Assembly: GCA_021203365.1 (NCBI GenBank)
Contig: JAJQBI010000012.1
Coordinates: forward strand, 1 to 64,000
Length of the DNA stretch: 64,000 bases
Source of the DNA: Clostridiales bacterium
Lineage (GTDB): Bacteria > Bacillota > Clostridia > Lachnospirales > Lachnospiraceae
Direction of reading: 5' to 3'
Positions within the stretch are counted from its first letter, which is position 1, and the number at the start of each line of letters is the position of its first letter. Of this stretch, positions 50,062-59,882 are shown piece by piece. A program made the translations under genes and the position numbers. The notes beneath the pieces were generated by a model. It was not told the origin of the DNA. It searched no databases and saw only the letters and a list, made by a program, of their open reading frames with translations.

Positions 50062-51549
50062 ATGAAAACTGGTTTTGACAACGAGAAATACCTGAAGCTC
50101 CAGTCTGAGCATATCCGGAAACGGATTTCGCTGTTTGGGGACAAACTGTACCTTGAATTCGGAGGCAAACTCTTTGACGACTACCATGCCGCCAGGGTCC
50201 TGCCCGGATTTGAACCGGACAGCAAGCTCCGCATGCTGATGCAGCTCTCCGCCCAGGCCGAGATTGTCATCGTCATAAACGCGGGAGATATCGACAAAAA
50301 CAAGGTCCGGGCAGACCTTGGAATCACCTATGACACAGACGTTCTGCGGCTGATCGAAGAATTTACCCGCCGGGGACTATACGTTGGAAGTGTGTGCATC
50401 ACCCAGTACGCCGGGCAGGAAAGCGCCGATCTGTTTAAAAAGCACCTGGAAAAAATGGGGATCCGCGTCTATATCCACTATGTAATTCCCGATTACCCCA
50501 GCGATACCGCTCTGATTGTCAGTGACAACGGATATGGAAAAAATCAGTATATTGAAACCTCCCGCCCCCTGGTGGTGGTAACCGCCCCGGGACCGGGAAG
50601 CGGCAAAATGGCCACCTGCCTTTCCCAGCTCTATCACGAACACAAGCGGGGGATTTCCGCCGGCTACGCCAAGTTTGAGACCTTTCCCATCTGGAACATC
50701 CCGCTGAAGCATCCGGTAAACCTGGCCTACGAGGCGGCCACCGCGGATCTGAACGATGTGAATATGATCGATCCCTTCCACCTGGAGGCCTACGGGGAAA
50801 CCACCGTCAACTACAACCGGGATGTGGAGATTTTTCCCGTACTCCAGGCCATTTTTGAAAAGATCACCGGCTCCTGCCCCTACAAATCCCCCACAGATAT
50901 GGGCGTAAACATGGCCGGAAACTGCATCGTGGACAACGCGGTATGTGAGGAGGCCTCCCGCCAGGAAATTATCCGCCGCTACTACAAAAGCATGGGGGCC
51001 TTTGTCAGCGGCACAGGGAAGGAGGAAGAGGTGCGAAAGCTTTCCCTTCTCCTGAAGCAGGCCCATGCCGTGCCGGAGGACCGCCGGGTGGTTTCCCCCA
51101 GCCTTACCAGGGAGGCGGCCACCGGAGCTCCCGCCGCGGCGCTGGAGCTCCCGGACGGACGGATCATCACAGGGAAAACCTCTGCTCTTCTGGGTGCCTC
51201 CTCCGCCCTGCTTTTAAATACGCTGAAGGAACTGGCGGGCATTGACCACGATCACCACGTCATCTCCCCGGAGGCCATAAGGCCCATCCAGGAACTGAAA
51301 ACCAGATATCTTGGAAGCAAAAATCCAAGGCTTCACATGGATGAGACTCTGATTGCCCTGTCTCAGAGTTCAGCCCAGAACGAGGAGGCCCGCCGGGCCC
51401 TGGAGCAGATTCCAAAGCTGAAGAGCTGTCAGGCACATACCTCCGTTCTTTTATCCTCCGTAGATGTGCTCTGTTTCCGGAAGCTGGGCATTGAACTCAC
51501 CTGCGAACCCAAATTTGAAATACGACAGAATTACAGCGCCATCGCCTGA
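50062..51549 (+). CDS. DUF1846 domain-containing protein
   Basis: GFDNEKYLKLQSEHIRKRISLFGDKLYLEFGGKLFDDYHAARVLPGF signature. Confidence 0.92.
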   Translation: MKTGFDNEKYLKLQSEHIRKRISLFGDKLYLEFGGKLFDDYHAARVLPGFEPDSKLRMLMQLSAQAEIVIVINAGDIDKNKVRADLGITYDTDVLRLIEEFTRRGLYVGSVCITQYAGQESADLFKKHLEKMGIRVYIHYVIPDYPSDTALIVSDNGYGKNQYIETSRPLVVVTAPGPGSGKMATCLSQLYHEHKRGISAGYAKFETFPIWNIPLKHPVNLAYEAATADLNDVNMIDPFHLEAYGETTVNYNRDVEIFPVLQAIFEKITGSCPYKSPTDMGVNMAGNCIVDNAVCEEASRQEIIRRYYKSMGAFVSGTGKEEEVRKLSLLLKQAHAVPEDRRVVSPSLTREAATGAPAAALELPDGRIITGKTSALLGASSALLLNTLKELAGIDHDHHVISPEAIRPIQELKTRYLGSKNPRLHMDETLIALSQSSAQNEEARRALEQIPKLKSCQAHTSVLLSSVDVLCFRKLGIELTCEPKFEIRQNYSAIA

Positions 51550-51689
51550 GCGGATTTCAAAGGCTGTCAGGATTTCGGGCTGCAAAATACGCCCCCCGCA
51601 GGGCGCTCTGCGGGATAATCCTGGTATCACAGCGGCAAAATACCTTTTGTCGCTTCAACAGATATATTCAGAGAAATGAGGTATTTCCT

Positions 51690-52622
51690 ATGAGCAAAAA
51701 AATCACAGTAGTCGCGCTGGGCCACAGAGCGCTTGGAACCACTCTTCCCCAGCAGAAGATTGCCGTAAGGCAGACGGCGAAGGCCATCGCCGATCTGGTC
51801 GCGGAGGGTACCCAGGTGGTAATCTCCCACAGCAACGGCCCACAGGTAGGGATGATCCACACCGCCATGAACGAGTTCGGCAAGGCTCACCCGGACTATA
51901 CCTTTGCCCCCATGTCTGTCTGCTCCGCCATGAGCCAGGGATATATCGGCTACGACCTGCAGAATGCCATCCGGGCGGAATTTCTTTCCCGGGGCATCTA
52001 TAAGCCGGTGAGCACCATTCTCACCCAGGTTGTCATCGATCCATACGACGAAGCCTTCGCAGAGCCGGAAAAGATCATCGGCCGGGTTCTCTCCGAGGAA
52101 GAGGCGGAGCTTGAGGAAGAAAAGGGCAACTTTGTCACAAAGCTTCCGGAGGGCGGCTACCGCCGGATTCTGGCGGCTCCCAAACCACATAAAATCATCG
52201 AGATCGAAACGGTCCGCGTCCTGGCGGAGGCCGGACAGGTGGTCATCGCGGCGGGAGGGGGCGGAATTCCTGTCATGGAGCAGGGCATCGACCTGAACGG
52301 CGCCAGCGCCATCATTGAGAAGGATCTGGCCAGCGGCCTGCTGGCAGAGGAGCTGGACGCCGACACCCTTCTGATCCTCACCAGTGTGGAAAAAGTAAGC
52401 CTGAATCTTGGAACCGACCGGGAAGAATTCCTGGACACCATCTCCACAGAGGAGGCAAAAAAACACATGGCACAGAATCAGTTCACCCCCGGCTCCATGC
52501 TCCCGAAATTTGAGGCCGGAATCTCTTTTATTGAGAAGGGAGAGGGACGACGGACAATTATCACCGATATCACCCACGCCAGAGACGGCTACAGGGAGAA
52601 AACCGGAACTATCATCAAATGA
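51690..52622 (+). CDS. arcC: Carbamate kinase
   Basis: TQVVISHSNGPQVGMI, AAGGGGIPV, amino acid kinase fold motifs. Confidence 0.93.
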   Translation: MSKKITVVALGHRALGTTLPQQKIAVRQTAKAIADLVAEGTQVVISHSNGPQVGMIHTAMNEFGKAHPDYTFAPMSVCSAMSQGYIGYDLQNAIRAEFLSRGIYKPVSTILTQVVIDPYDEAFAEPEKIIGRVLSEEEAELEEEKGNFVTKLPEGGYRRILAAPKPHKIIEIETVRVLAEAGQVVIAAGGGGIPVMEQGIDLNGASAIIEKDLASGLLAEELDADTLLILTSVEKVSLNLGTDREEFLDTISTEEAKKHMAQNQFTPGSMLPKFEAGISFIEKGEGRRTIITDITHARDGYREKTGTIIK

Positions 52623-52652
52623 CGATTCCAGGATCCGGGATCACAGGGGACA

Positions 52653-52700
52653 AAAAGGTCCTGCATACAGATGCACGCATCTGTATGCAGGACCTTTTTC
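52653..52700. terminator. Long terminator hairpin after arcC
   Basis: AAAAAGGTCCTGCATACAGATGC ACGC-type loop with perfect complementary arm ending ...GGACCTTTTT. Confidence 0.85.
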
Positions 52701-52728
52701 ATACGCAGCCCTCCGGTTTCACCCGGAC

Positions 52729-53619
52729 TCAGAAACAAAACTCCCGGAAAAAGTCACACTCCGCGTCGTTGCACTGGGCCGCGTCCACGGTTTTAATATC
52801 ACAGTGAAACACATGGGCGAGCTGGTTCACCTTGTCCCCGAACATCCGGAAAACAAAGGGCACCCGGTTCTCCGTAAGCTTCTGCACCAGAGGCAGGGCC
52901 TGGTGCTTCTCCATGTCCGCCACCGACGTCATACAGAAGGTCGGAGGATACACATCCGTGATCCATTTCAGAACGGAAATCTGCGCCAGCTCCTCCTCCG
53001 TCCCGCCGCCTGGGAGAAAATCCTTCATCAGAACCCTTGCCATAATATCATCCCCGCAGTCTGAATGGATTTCATAAACCCCGCAGTTCAGGGCGATGGC
53101 TGTCAGAGAAAATCCCTCCGGCACAGTAAAATCGTAAAGCCCGGCGCACTCCGGATTTGTACAGATTCCCGCGTAGAGTCCCAGCAGTTGGGCTCCCGCA
53201 GAATCTCCCACGCCAAAAATCCGCTCTGTGTCAAAGTGGTACCGCCTTGCCCGGCGCATCACCCATCCGCACACCAGATTCAGATCCTCCAGCGGCGCCG
53301 GATATTTGAATTTCGGAGCCAGCCGGTAGGTGAAATTCACCACGGCAAAGCCCCTCTGGGCCAGACTCATGCAGTAATACTGATAGCGTTCCTTATCCCC
53401 GTAGACCCAGCCGCCGCCGTGTACACTGATAATCACCGGCAGGTCCTCATCCTCCGCCTGCTTTGGACGATATACATCCAGCACCTGCCATTTTCTCTCC
53501 TCATGTCCGTATACAATATTGTCCCAGCGGGCCACATCCTCCGGCGTGGAGAGCAAAGCGTCCCGGGCATCGTCGTTTTTCTTAAATTCCTCGCAAAGGC
53601 TGTCACTGAATTTTGACAT
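52729..53619 (-). CDS. Alpha/beta hydrolase (HSL/esterase family)
   Basis: SVHGGGWVYGDKERY oxyanion motif and GVGDSAGAQLLGLY nucleophile motif. Confidence 0.88.
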   Translation of the reverse strand: MSKFSDSLCEEFKKNDDARDALLSTPEDVARWDNIVYGHEERKWQVLDVYRPKQAEDEDLPVIISVHGGGWVYGDKERYQYYCMSLAQRGFAVVNFTYRLAPKFKYPAPLEDLNLVCGWVMRRARRYHFDTERIFGVGDSAGAQLLGLYAGICTNPECAGLYDFTVPEGFSLTAIALNCGVYEIHSDCGDDIMARVLMKDFLPGGGTEEELAQISVLKWITDVYPPTFCMTSVADMEKHQALPLVQKLTENRVPFVFRMFGDKVNQLAHVFHCDIKTVDAAQCNDAECDFFREFCF

Positions 53620-53631
53620 GGCGCCTCCTCC

Positions 53632-55767
53632 TTACATGGATTTTCTCTCGGCGATCTCCGCCATCTTCGCCGCATTCAGCCGGGTATCCCCGTGAACACG
53701 GCTGTAGGAAAGGTATCCGTTCATGCGGTCGATCTTTGTCAGATTCCTGGAACCACACACCGGACACACATCCATCTCCAGCTCCTCATGTCCGCAGTCG
53801 TCACAGTAGGCCAGAGAGAGGTTCACTCCCTCATAATAGCCCAGAGCCATGGCGCGGCGGATCAGAGTGCGCACTGCCTCCCGGTTATAGCTGATGGGAT
53901 AGCGGACATACTGGATTTTTCCGCCGTTGCAGAGCTCCCAGAACCTTCCCTCCAGATCCTGCTTCTCAATGGGGCTCAGATCCTCCGTCACATGGCAGTG
54001 AAAGCTGTTGCTCACATAGGGGCGATCCGACACACCCGCCACAATTCCGTAAATCTTGCGGAACTGCTCCACCTGAAGGCCACACAGACTCTCCGCCGGT
54101 GTTCCATAGATGGCGTAAAGAATTCCGTCCTCCTTCTTAAACTGGCTGACCTTCTCATTGATATACTGAAGGACCTCCAGGGCAAAGGCGCCGTCCTCGG
54201 CGATGGATTTCCCGTTATACAGCTCCTGCAGCTCATTGAGCGCCGTAATTCCAAAGGAGGCCGTCATGGGCTTCAGAATTTTGCCGATTTTCTCATCAGG
54301 AGCCAGATGTCCCCCGTAGAAGCCGCCCTCACAGTAAGCCAGAGGGTTGGTGGAGGCTCGCATCTGTCCCAGGTATTCGTAGGTTCGGATATGAAGCCCC
54401 CGGATCATCTCCAGATAAAAATCCAGCACCTCATAGAAATCCCGGCTCTCCGATCTGGATTTCGCCAGGATCATGGGAAGATGAAGGCTGACCGCCCCGA
54501 TATTAAACCGTCCCACAAATACCGGCTGATCCTCCTCATCCGCAGGCTCCATTCCGCCCCGCTCATACCAGGGGCTCAGAAAGGCCCGGCAGCCCATAGG
54601 GCTGATCACCTTTCCGTATTTCCTGTACATGCTGGCAATATACCCTTCCCCGGACATGGAAAGCCAGTCCGGATACATGGTTTTGGAGGAGCAGGACACG
54701 CCGGCCTCAAACACATCCTCACAGCATTTGCCCTTCCCGTGAATGTTTTCATCATAGAGGAACACAATCTTGGGGAAAAGCACCGGCTTCTTGTGCCCGG
54801 AACGTCCCTGTCCGCCCTGGTGCACACGGAGAAGGGAAATATTGCACATTTTCTCAAATTTTCCGGTGCCAAGCCCCATGGTCACAGTGACAAAAGGATA
54901 ATCTCCCCGGGAAGATCCCACCGTGTTCAGCTTATACTCAATTCCCTGCCAGCCCTGGTCATATTCCCGCTGCACCTTGTCCAGCGCATACTCAATGGCA
55001 CGCTCTTCCCTTCCCGGCCAGCTCTCATCGGTATATTTCATATATTCCCGGATGCACTTGTCATAGCTTTTCTTGGCATAGGGGGCCAGGATCTTATCCA
55101 CCTCCGGCACCGTAAAGCCGCCGTACTGCTGAGCCGCCGTGCTGAGAATAATATCTCCCATAACGTCAAAGGCCGTATCCAGCGTCTTGGGCTCGTTGTA
55201 CCACACATTCCCCATCTCAAAGCCGCCCTTCAGGACCGCGGCCACGTCAAACAGACAGCAGTTCATGGTATCCAGGCGGGCAGACTGATCATGAATGTAA
55301 ATATACCCGTCCTTGCATGCCTGAAGCTCGTTCCGGGTCATAAAGAATTTGCGGTAAAGCTCCTTGTTCAGCTCATTGAAAATCAGACTCCGCTTGGTAG
55401 CCACCAGAGCGCTGTCCGTATTGGCGTTGCTCTTGTCCCCGATATAGCGGATGGCCTGGCTCTTGGTATATACGTCGTCCATCATGTGAATGAAATCCAG
55501 CTTGTAGTTGCGGTAGTCCCGATAGCTCTTGGCCACCGCCGGGTTCACTCTCTCCAGAGCACCTTCCACAATATTGTGCATTTCCTGGATCTGGATCTCC
55601 TCCTTCCCCAGAGACTCCGCCCGCTCCTGCGCGAAACGGCAGATGAAATCCTTCTCCTCCTCCGAAAAGGTATACAGGATACGGGTGGCCGATTTATTCA
55701 CCGCGGCCACGATTTTCTGCGGGTTAAACTCCTCCCGGGTTCCGTCCTTTTTTATAACATATAGCAT
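53632..55767 (-). CDS. nrdD: Anaerobic ribonucleoside-triphosphate reductase (class III)
   Basis: N-terminal ATP-cone, C-terminal CDDCGHEELEMDVCPVCGS zinc motif and glycyl-radical region RVHGD. Confidence 0.95.
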   Translation of the reverse strand: MLYVIKKDGTREEFNPQKIVAAVNKSATRILYTFSEEEKDFICRFAQERAESLGKEEIQIQEMHNIVEGALERVNPAVAKSYRDYRNYKLDFIHMMDDVYTKSQAIRYIGDKSNANTDSALVATKRSLIFNELNKELYRKFFMTRNELQACKDGYIYIHDQSARLDTMNCCLFDVAAVLKGGFEMGNVWYNEPKTLDTAFDVMGDIILSTAAQQYGGFTVPEVDKILAPYAKKSYDKCIREYMKYTDESWPGREERAIEYALDKVQREYDQGWQGIEYKLNTVGSSRGDYPFVTVTMGLGTGKFEKMCNISLLRVHQGGQGRSGHKKPVLFPKIVFLYDENIHGKGKCCEDVFEAGVSCSSKTMYPDWLSMSGEGYIASMYRKYGKVISPMGCRAFLSPWYERGGMEPADEEDQPVFVGRFNIGAVSLHLPMILAKSRSESRDFYEVLDFYLEMIRGLHIRTYEYLGQMRASTNPLAYCEGGFYGGHLAPDEKIGKILKPMTASFGITALNELQELYNGKSIAEDGAFALEVLQYINEKVSQFKKEDGILYAIYGTPAESLCGLQVEQFRKIYGIVAGVSDRPYVSNSFHCHVTEDLSPIEKQDLEGRFWELCNGGKIQYVRYPISYNREAVRTLIRRAMALGYYEGVNLSLAYCDDCGHEELEMDVCPVCGSRNLTKIDRMNGYLSYSRVHGDTRLNAAKMAEIAERKSM

Positions 55768-55782
55768 ATTTTCCCCTCCAGA

Positions 55783-55798
55783 CCACTACATCTTGTGA
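55783..55798. promoter_or_regulatory. Putative NrdR box 1 upstream of nrdD
   Basis: Minus strand TCACAAGATGTAGTGG; 12/16 match to ACACWATATATWGTGT by eye. Confidence 0.5.
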
Positions 55799-55813
55799 TT
55801 CTCATTTTTTATT

Positions 55814-55829
55814 CATCTATATTTGGTGT
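55814..55829. promoter_or_regulatory. Putative NrdR box 2 upstream of nrdD
   Basis: Minus strand ACACCAAATATAGATG; 11/16 match; start-to-start distance to box 1 is 31 bp. Confidence 0.5.
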
Positions 55830-55979
55830 TGAATTAGAGTATAGCACAGGGTACCTGAAAAGAAAAGAGACAATTTATTTTTCGTTATTATTCACAGAGA
55901 CATCAATTGCCATGGAGAAGTTTTTTTGTTATAATGAGAATGCATTTGATGATACAAGGGACAAAAGGAGGTTTTTCTT

Positions 55980-56987
55980 ATGGCGCAGCTAATTATCCCG
56001 GAAGGCTATCATTCCGATCTTAACCTTCACGATACTCAGATCGCGATTAAAACAGTAAAGGATTTTTTCCAGCAGACTCTCTCCCAGAAGCTGAATCTGC
56101 TGCGTGTTTCCGCCCCGGTTTTTGTGGATCCGGAAACCGGTTTAAATGACAACCTGAACGGCGTGGAGCGCCCGGTAAGCTTTGACATCCGCGGACAGGA
56201 GGGAAAGGCGGAGATCGTCCACTCCCTGGCGAAATGGAAACGGTACGCCCTGAAGCAGTATGGCTTTCAGACAGGTGAGGGCCTGTACACCGACATGATC
56301 GCGATCCGTCGGGACGAGGAGCTGGACAATATCCACTCCGTCTATGTGGACCAGTGGGACTGGGAGAAGATCCTGTCCAGAGAGGACCGCACCGTGGAGA
56401 CCCTTCAGTCTGTGGTGCGCACCCTGTACGCAGTTCTTCGAAAGACAGAGAAATACATGGCGGTTCAGTACGATTATATCCATGAGATTCTGCCGGAGGA
56501 TATTTACTTCATCACCTCTCAGGAGCTTCTGGACCTGTACCCGGACTGCACCCCCAGAGAACGTGAATACAACATTGTAAAGGAGAAAGGCGCGGTTTTC
56601 CTTATGCAGGTGGGAAAGAAGCTCAGCAACGGACAGCGCCACGACGGACGGGCGCCGGACTATGACGACTGGGATTTAAACGGAGATATCCTGGTTTACT
56701 ATCCGGTTCTGGATATTTCTCTGGAGCTTTCTTCCATGGGAATCCGGGTGGATGAGAATTCCCTGGCCCGGCAGCTTAAGGAAGCCGGATGTGAGGAGAG
56801 AGCTTCCCTCCCCTTCCAGAAGGCAATCCTGCAGGGAGATCTTCCCTACACCATCGGCGGAGGCATCGGACAGTCCCGCATCTGTATGTTTTTCCTGCGC
56901 AAGGCCCACATCGGGGAAATCCACGTATCCCTCTGGCCCGAAGATATGCAGAAAAAAGCTGCGGAAAACGGTCTTACGCTTCTATGA
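55980..56987 (+). CDS. asnA: Aspartate--ammonia ligase
   Basis: LRVSAPVFVDPETGLNDNLNGVERPVSFDI; GGGIGQSRICMFFLRKAHIGE. Confidence 0.97.
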   Translation: MAQLIIPEGYHSDLNLHDTQIAIKTVKDFFQQTLSQKLNLLRVSAPVFVDPETGLNDNLNGVERPVSFDIRGQEGKAEIVHSLAKWKRYALKQYGFQTGEGLYTDMIAIRRDEELDNIHSVYVDQWDWEKILSREDRTVETLQSVVRTLYAVLRKTEKYMAVQYDYIHEILPEDIYFITSQELLDLYPDCTPREREYNIVKEKGAVFLMQVGKKLSNGQRHDGRAPDYDDWDLNGDILVYYPVLDISLELSSMGIRVDENSLARQLKEAGCEERASLPFQKAILQGDLPYTIGGGIGQSRICMFFLRKAHIGEIHVSLWPEDMQKKAAENGLTLL

Positions 56988-57024
56988 GACACAGTGAAAT
57001 ATGAAATGAGGTGGGATAACCACA

Positions 57025-57441
57025 ATGAACATATTGTTTTTTCTGACTCCCAAGAATGAAGTGGCCTACATTTTTGAGAACGAAACACTCCGGCAGACCC
57101 TGGAAAAAATGGAGCACCGGAAGTTTTCCTGCATCCCCATCCTGAACGGAGAGGGGAAATACACCGGAACCATCTCAGAAGGCGACCTGCTCTGGGGCAT
57201 GCAGCGCATGAACATCACCGACATGAAACAGGCGGAGGAGGTTCCCATACTGGCGATTCCCCGAAGGGCCACCTACAAGCCTGTACACGCGGACTCGAAC
57301 ATGGAAGACCTGCTGGACCGGGCCATTAACCAGAATTATGTCCCCGTGGTGGACGACAAGGGATGCTTCATCGGCATTATCACCCGCAAGGCCATCATCA
57401 AATACTGCTACAATGAGCTGAAAAAGAACGGGCCTTCATAA
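57025..57441 (+). CDS. CBS domain-containing protein
   Basis: Two CBS repeats (FSCIPILNGEGKYTGTISEGDLL; YVPVVDDKGCFIGIITRKAII). Confidence 0.92.
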   Translation: MNILFFLTPKNEVAYIFENETLRQTLEKMEHRKFSCIPILNGEGKYTGTISEGDLLWGMQRMNITDMKQAEEVPILAIPRRATYKPVHADSNMEDLLDRAINQNYVPVVDDKGCFIGIITRKAIIKYCYNELKKNGPS

Positions 57442-57476
57442 CACATACAGCTTCACAGCATTTCCCACATAAAAGG

Positions 57477-57502
57477 CGGGCGCCCTTCGGCGCCCGTATT
57501 TT
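57477..57502 (+). terminator. Terminator CGGGCGCC CTTC GGCGCCCG + T-rich tail
   Basis: Inverted repeat with T-run. Confidence 0.8.
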
Positions 57503-58245
57503 TATAAAACTCTGGACAAAAAGTCCCGCAGTCTCTGATTCTTCGGATTCTCAAAAAATTTATCCGGTGTATTTTCCTCCTGAATTTTCCCCTCGTCAAT
57601 AAACAGGATCCGGGTGGCTACCTCCCGGGCAAATCCCATCTCGTGGGTGACCACCACCATGGTCATGCCGGCCCTTGCCAGCTCCTTCATAAGCTCCAGC
57701 ACTTCTCCCACCATCTCCGGGTCAAGAGCCGAGGTGGGCTCGTCAAAAAGCATCACGTCCGGGTTCATGGCCAGAGCCCTGGCAATGGCAATCCGCTGCT
57801 TCTGTCCGCCGGAGAGCATGTTCGGATAGGTATCCGCCTTATCCGGAAGACCCACACGGGCCAGAAGCTCCTCCGCCTTTTTGGACGCCTCCTCCCTGGA
57901 CATAAGCTTCAGGGTCACAGGCGCAAGCATGATATTTTCCTTTACCGTCTTATGTGGAAAAAGATTAAAAAGCTGAAACACCATTCCGATTTTCTGCCGG
58001 TGCCGGTTAATATCCACATGGGGATCCGTGATGTCCGTTCCTTCAAAAAGGATCCGGCCCCCCGTAGGCTCCTCCAGAAGATTCATGGAGCGGAGGAAGG
58101 TAGACTTTCCGCACCCGGAAGGTCCGATGATGGCCACAACCTCGCCGCGGCGGATCTGCGTGGTAATTCCGTTCAGCACCACATTGCTGCCGAAGGATTT
58201 TTTCAGGTCCTGAATGTCCAGCAAAACTTCACCTTTAGCGCTCAC
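57502..58245 (-). CDS. Polar amino acid ABC transporter ATP-binding protein
   Basis: [35 protein letters not shown]. Confidence 0.95.
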   Translation of the reverse strand: MSAKGEVLLDIQDLKKSFGSNVVLNGITTQIRRGEVVAIIGPSGCGKSTFLRSMNLLEEPTGGRILFEGTDITDPHVDINRHRQKIGMVFQLFNLFPHKTVKENIMLAPVTLKLMSREEASKKAEELLARVGLPDKADTYPNMLSGGQKQRIAIARALAMNPDVMLFDEPTSALDPEMVGEVLELMKELARAGMTMVVVTHEMGFAREVATRILFIDEGKIQEENTPDKFFENPKNQRLRDFLSRVL

Positions 58246-58921
58246 TGGTTCTCAGCCTCCTTTCAAGTTTTCCTACCAGCCAGGTCAGGAACATGACAAT
58301 CACAAGGTAAATCGCCGCCACCCCGATGAGGGGAAGAAAAGCGCTGTAGGTCTGGCTTCGAATAATATCACCGCCCCGGGTCAGATCCATCAGTCCGATA
58401 TAGCCGCTGATGGAGGTCTCCTTCAGAAGGACAATAAACTCATTGGCCAGGGCCGGCAGTACATTTTTCAGCGCCTGGGGAAGAATGATCTGAATCATGG
58501 TCTGGCTGTAGCTTAAGCCCAGGCTCCTCCCCGCCTCCAGCTGTCCCTGGTCAATGGACATGATTCCGGAGCGGACAATCTCCGCCTGATAAGCGCCGGA
58601 ATTCAGGCCGAAAGCCAGAACCGCCACCACGATTTTACCCGGGTCATAAGTAGCGAAAACAACATAGTATATAATCAGAAGCTGAACCATCACAGGCGTT
58701 CCCCGGATGACGGTCAGATAGATCTTGCAGATAAAATTCAGGACCTTCAGTTTCCCGGTCCGGTCGCAGGTGGAACGGACGATCGCCACCAGAAAGCCCA
58801 GGACAACTCCCAGAATCACGGCAAAAAACGTGATGATCAACGTATTCCGTAAGCCTGTCACAATGAACTGCCAGCGGTTGTTCTCCAGGAAATTAAAGGA
58901 GAACTGTTCAAAAAAGTTCAT
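58235..58921 (-). CDS. Polar amino acid ABC transporter permease
   Basis: HisM/GlnP-type [29 protein letters not shown]. Confidence 0.95.
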   Translation of the reverse strand: MNFFEQFSFNFLENNRWQFIVTGLRNTLIITFFAVILGVVLGFLVAIVRSTCDRTGKLKVLNFICKIYLTVIRGTPVMVQLLIIYYVVFATYDPGKIVVAVLAFGLNSGAYQAEIVRSGIMSIDQGQLEAGRSLGLSYSQTMIQIILPQALKNVLPALANEFIVLLKETSISGYIGLMDLTRGGDIIRSQTYSAFLPLIGVAAIYLVIVMFLTWLVGKLERRLRTSER

Positions 58922-59075
58922 TTCCTTCACCACTCTCTCTTATTGTACTTGCTTTGGGGAGACACTCCCCCTTCTCTTATTCATTCTCGGAAAACCGCAC
59001 AGGTTCCGGGTATCCGCGGGAATATCCCGACGGATATCCGGAACCTGTCAACGTCTTTGTTGTATTCCAGATCTC

Positions 59076-59882
59076 TTATTTGCGCACCACGATCACCTGG
59101 GAAGTAGTCGTATAGGTATCCGTAAAGTCTACGCTCTTCAGACGGTCCTCGGTGACGGTCATGCCGGCCATGCCGAAATCCGCCTTCCCGGAGGTTACCG
59201 CATTGATAATGGAATCAAATTCCATATCGGAAATCTCCAGCTCATATCCAAGAATGTCACAAATGGCCAGGGCAAGCTCCGCGTCGATTCCCACGATGGT
59301 ATCCCCGTTATAATACTCATAGGGCTCAAAGGCCGCGTTGGTGGCCATGGTCAGAGTGCCGTTGGAGCGATCCACATCCTCCGGGGACTCATAAGGACAG
59401 GTTCCCTTGGTATCGTCTCCAATATAGTTGTCAATGATCTGCTGCACGGTCCCGTCCTCTGTGAGCTGGGCGAGAGCCTCATTGATGGATTCCGTCAGCT
59501 CCGTGTTCTCCTGGGAAACACAGATGGCGTATTCCTCCTGGGTAAACTCCTCGTCCAGGACCATCAGATCGTCATTGTTTTCCACAAATTTCTCCGCCAC
59601 CTGACTGTCAATGATCACACAGTCCACCTTGCCCTGCTTCAGGGCCAGAATGGCGTCATTTCCCTTATTATACCGCTCCACGGTGGTTCCGGCATCGTCT
59701 CCCTCATAGTCAGAGGCATAAATATCCCCGGTGGTGCCAAGCTGTACGCCGATGGTCTTGCCATCCAGGTCAGCCACGCCGCTGATTCCGCTGCTGTTCT
59801 CCTCCGCGAAAACCGCCGCGGACCCGGACGCTGTCAGCAGCGCCGCCAGCGAAAAAGCAAGAATCCTTTTCATTTTTTTCAT
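59076..59882 (-). CDS. Polar amino acid ABC transporter substrate-binding protein
   Basis: SBP family 3 (GFDAELA-like GIDAELALAICDILGYELEISDMEFDSIINAV); RBS-preceded ATG 59882. Confidence 0.93.
   Translation of the reverse strand: MKKMKRILAFSLAALLTASGSAAVFAEENSSGISGVADLDGKTIGVQLGTTGDIYASDYEGDDAGTTVERYNKGNDAILALKQGKVDCVIIDSQVAEKFVENNDDLMVLDEEFTQEEYAICVSQENTELTESINEALAQLTEDGTVQQIIDNYIGDDTKGTCPYESPEDVDRSNGTLTMATNAAFEPYEYYNGDTIVGIDAELALAICDILGYELEISDMEFDSIINAVTSGKADFGMAGMTVTEDRLKSVDFTDTYTTTSQVIVVRK

Noticed and set aside
53692-55764. 690-aa ORF on + strand
   Set aside because: Antisense shadow of nrdD.
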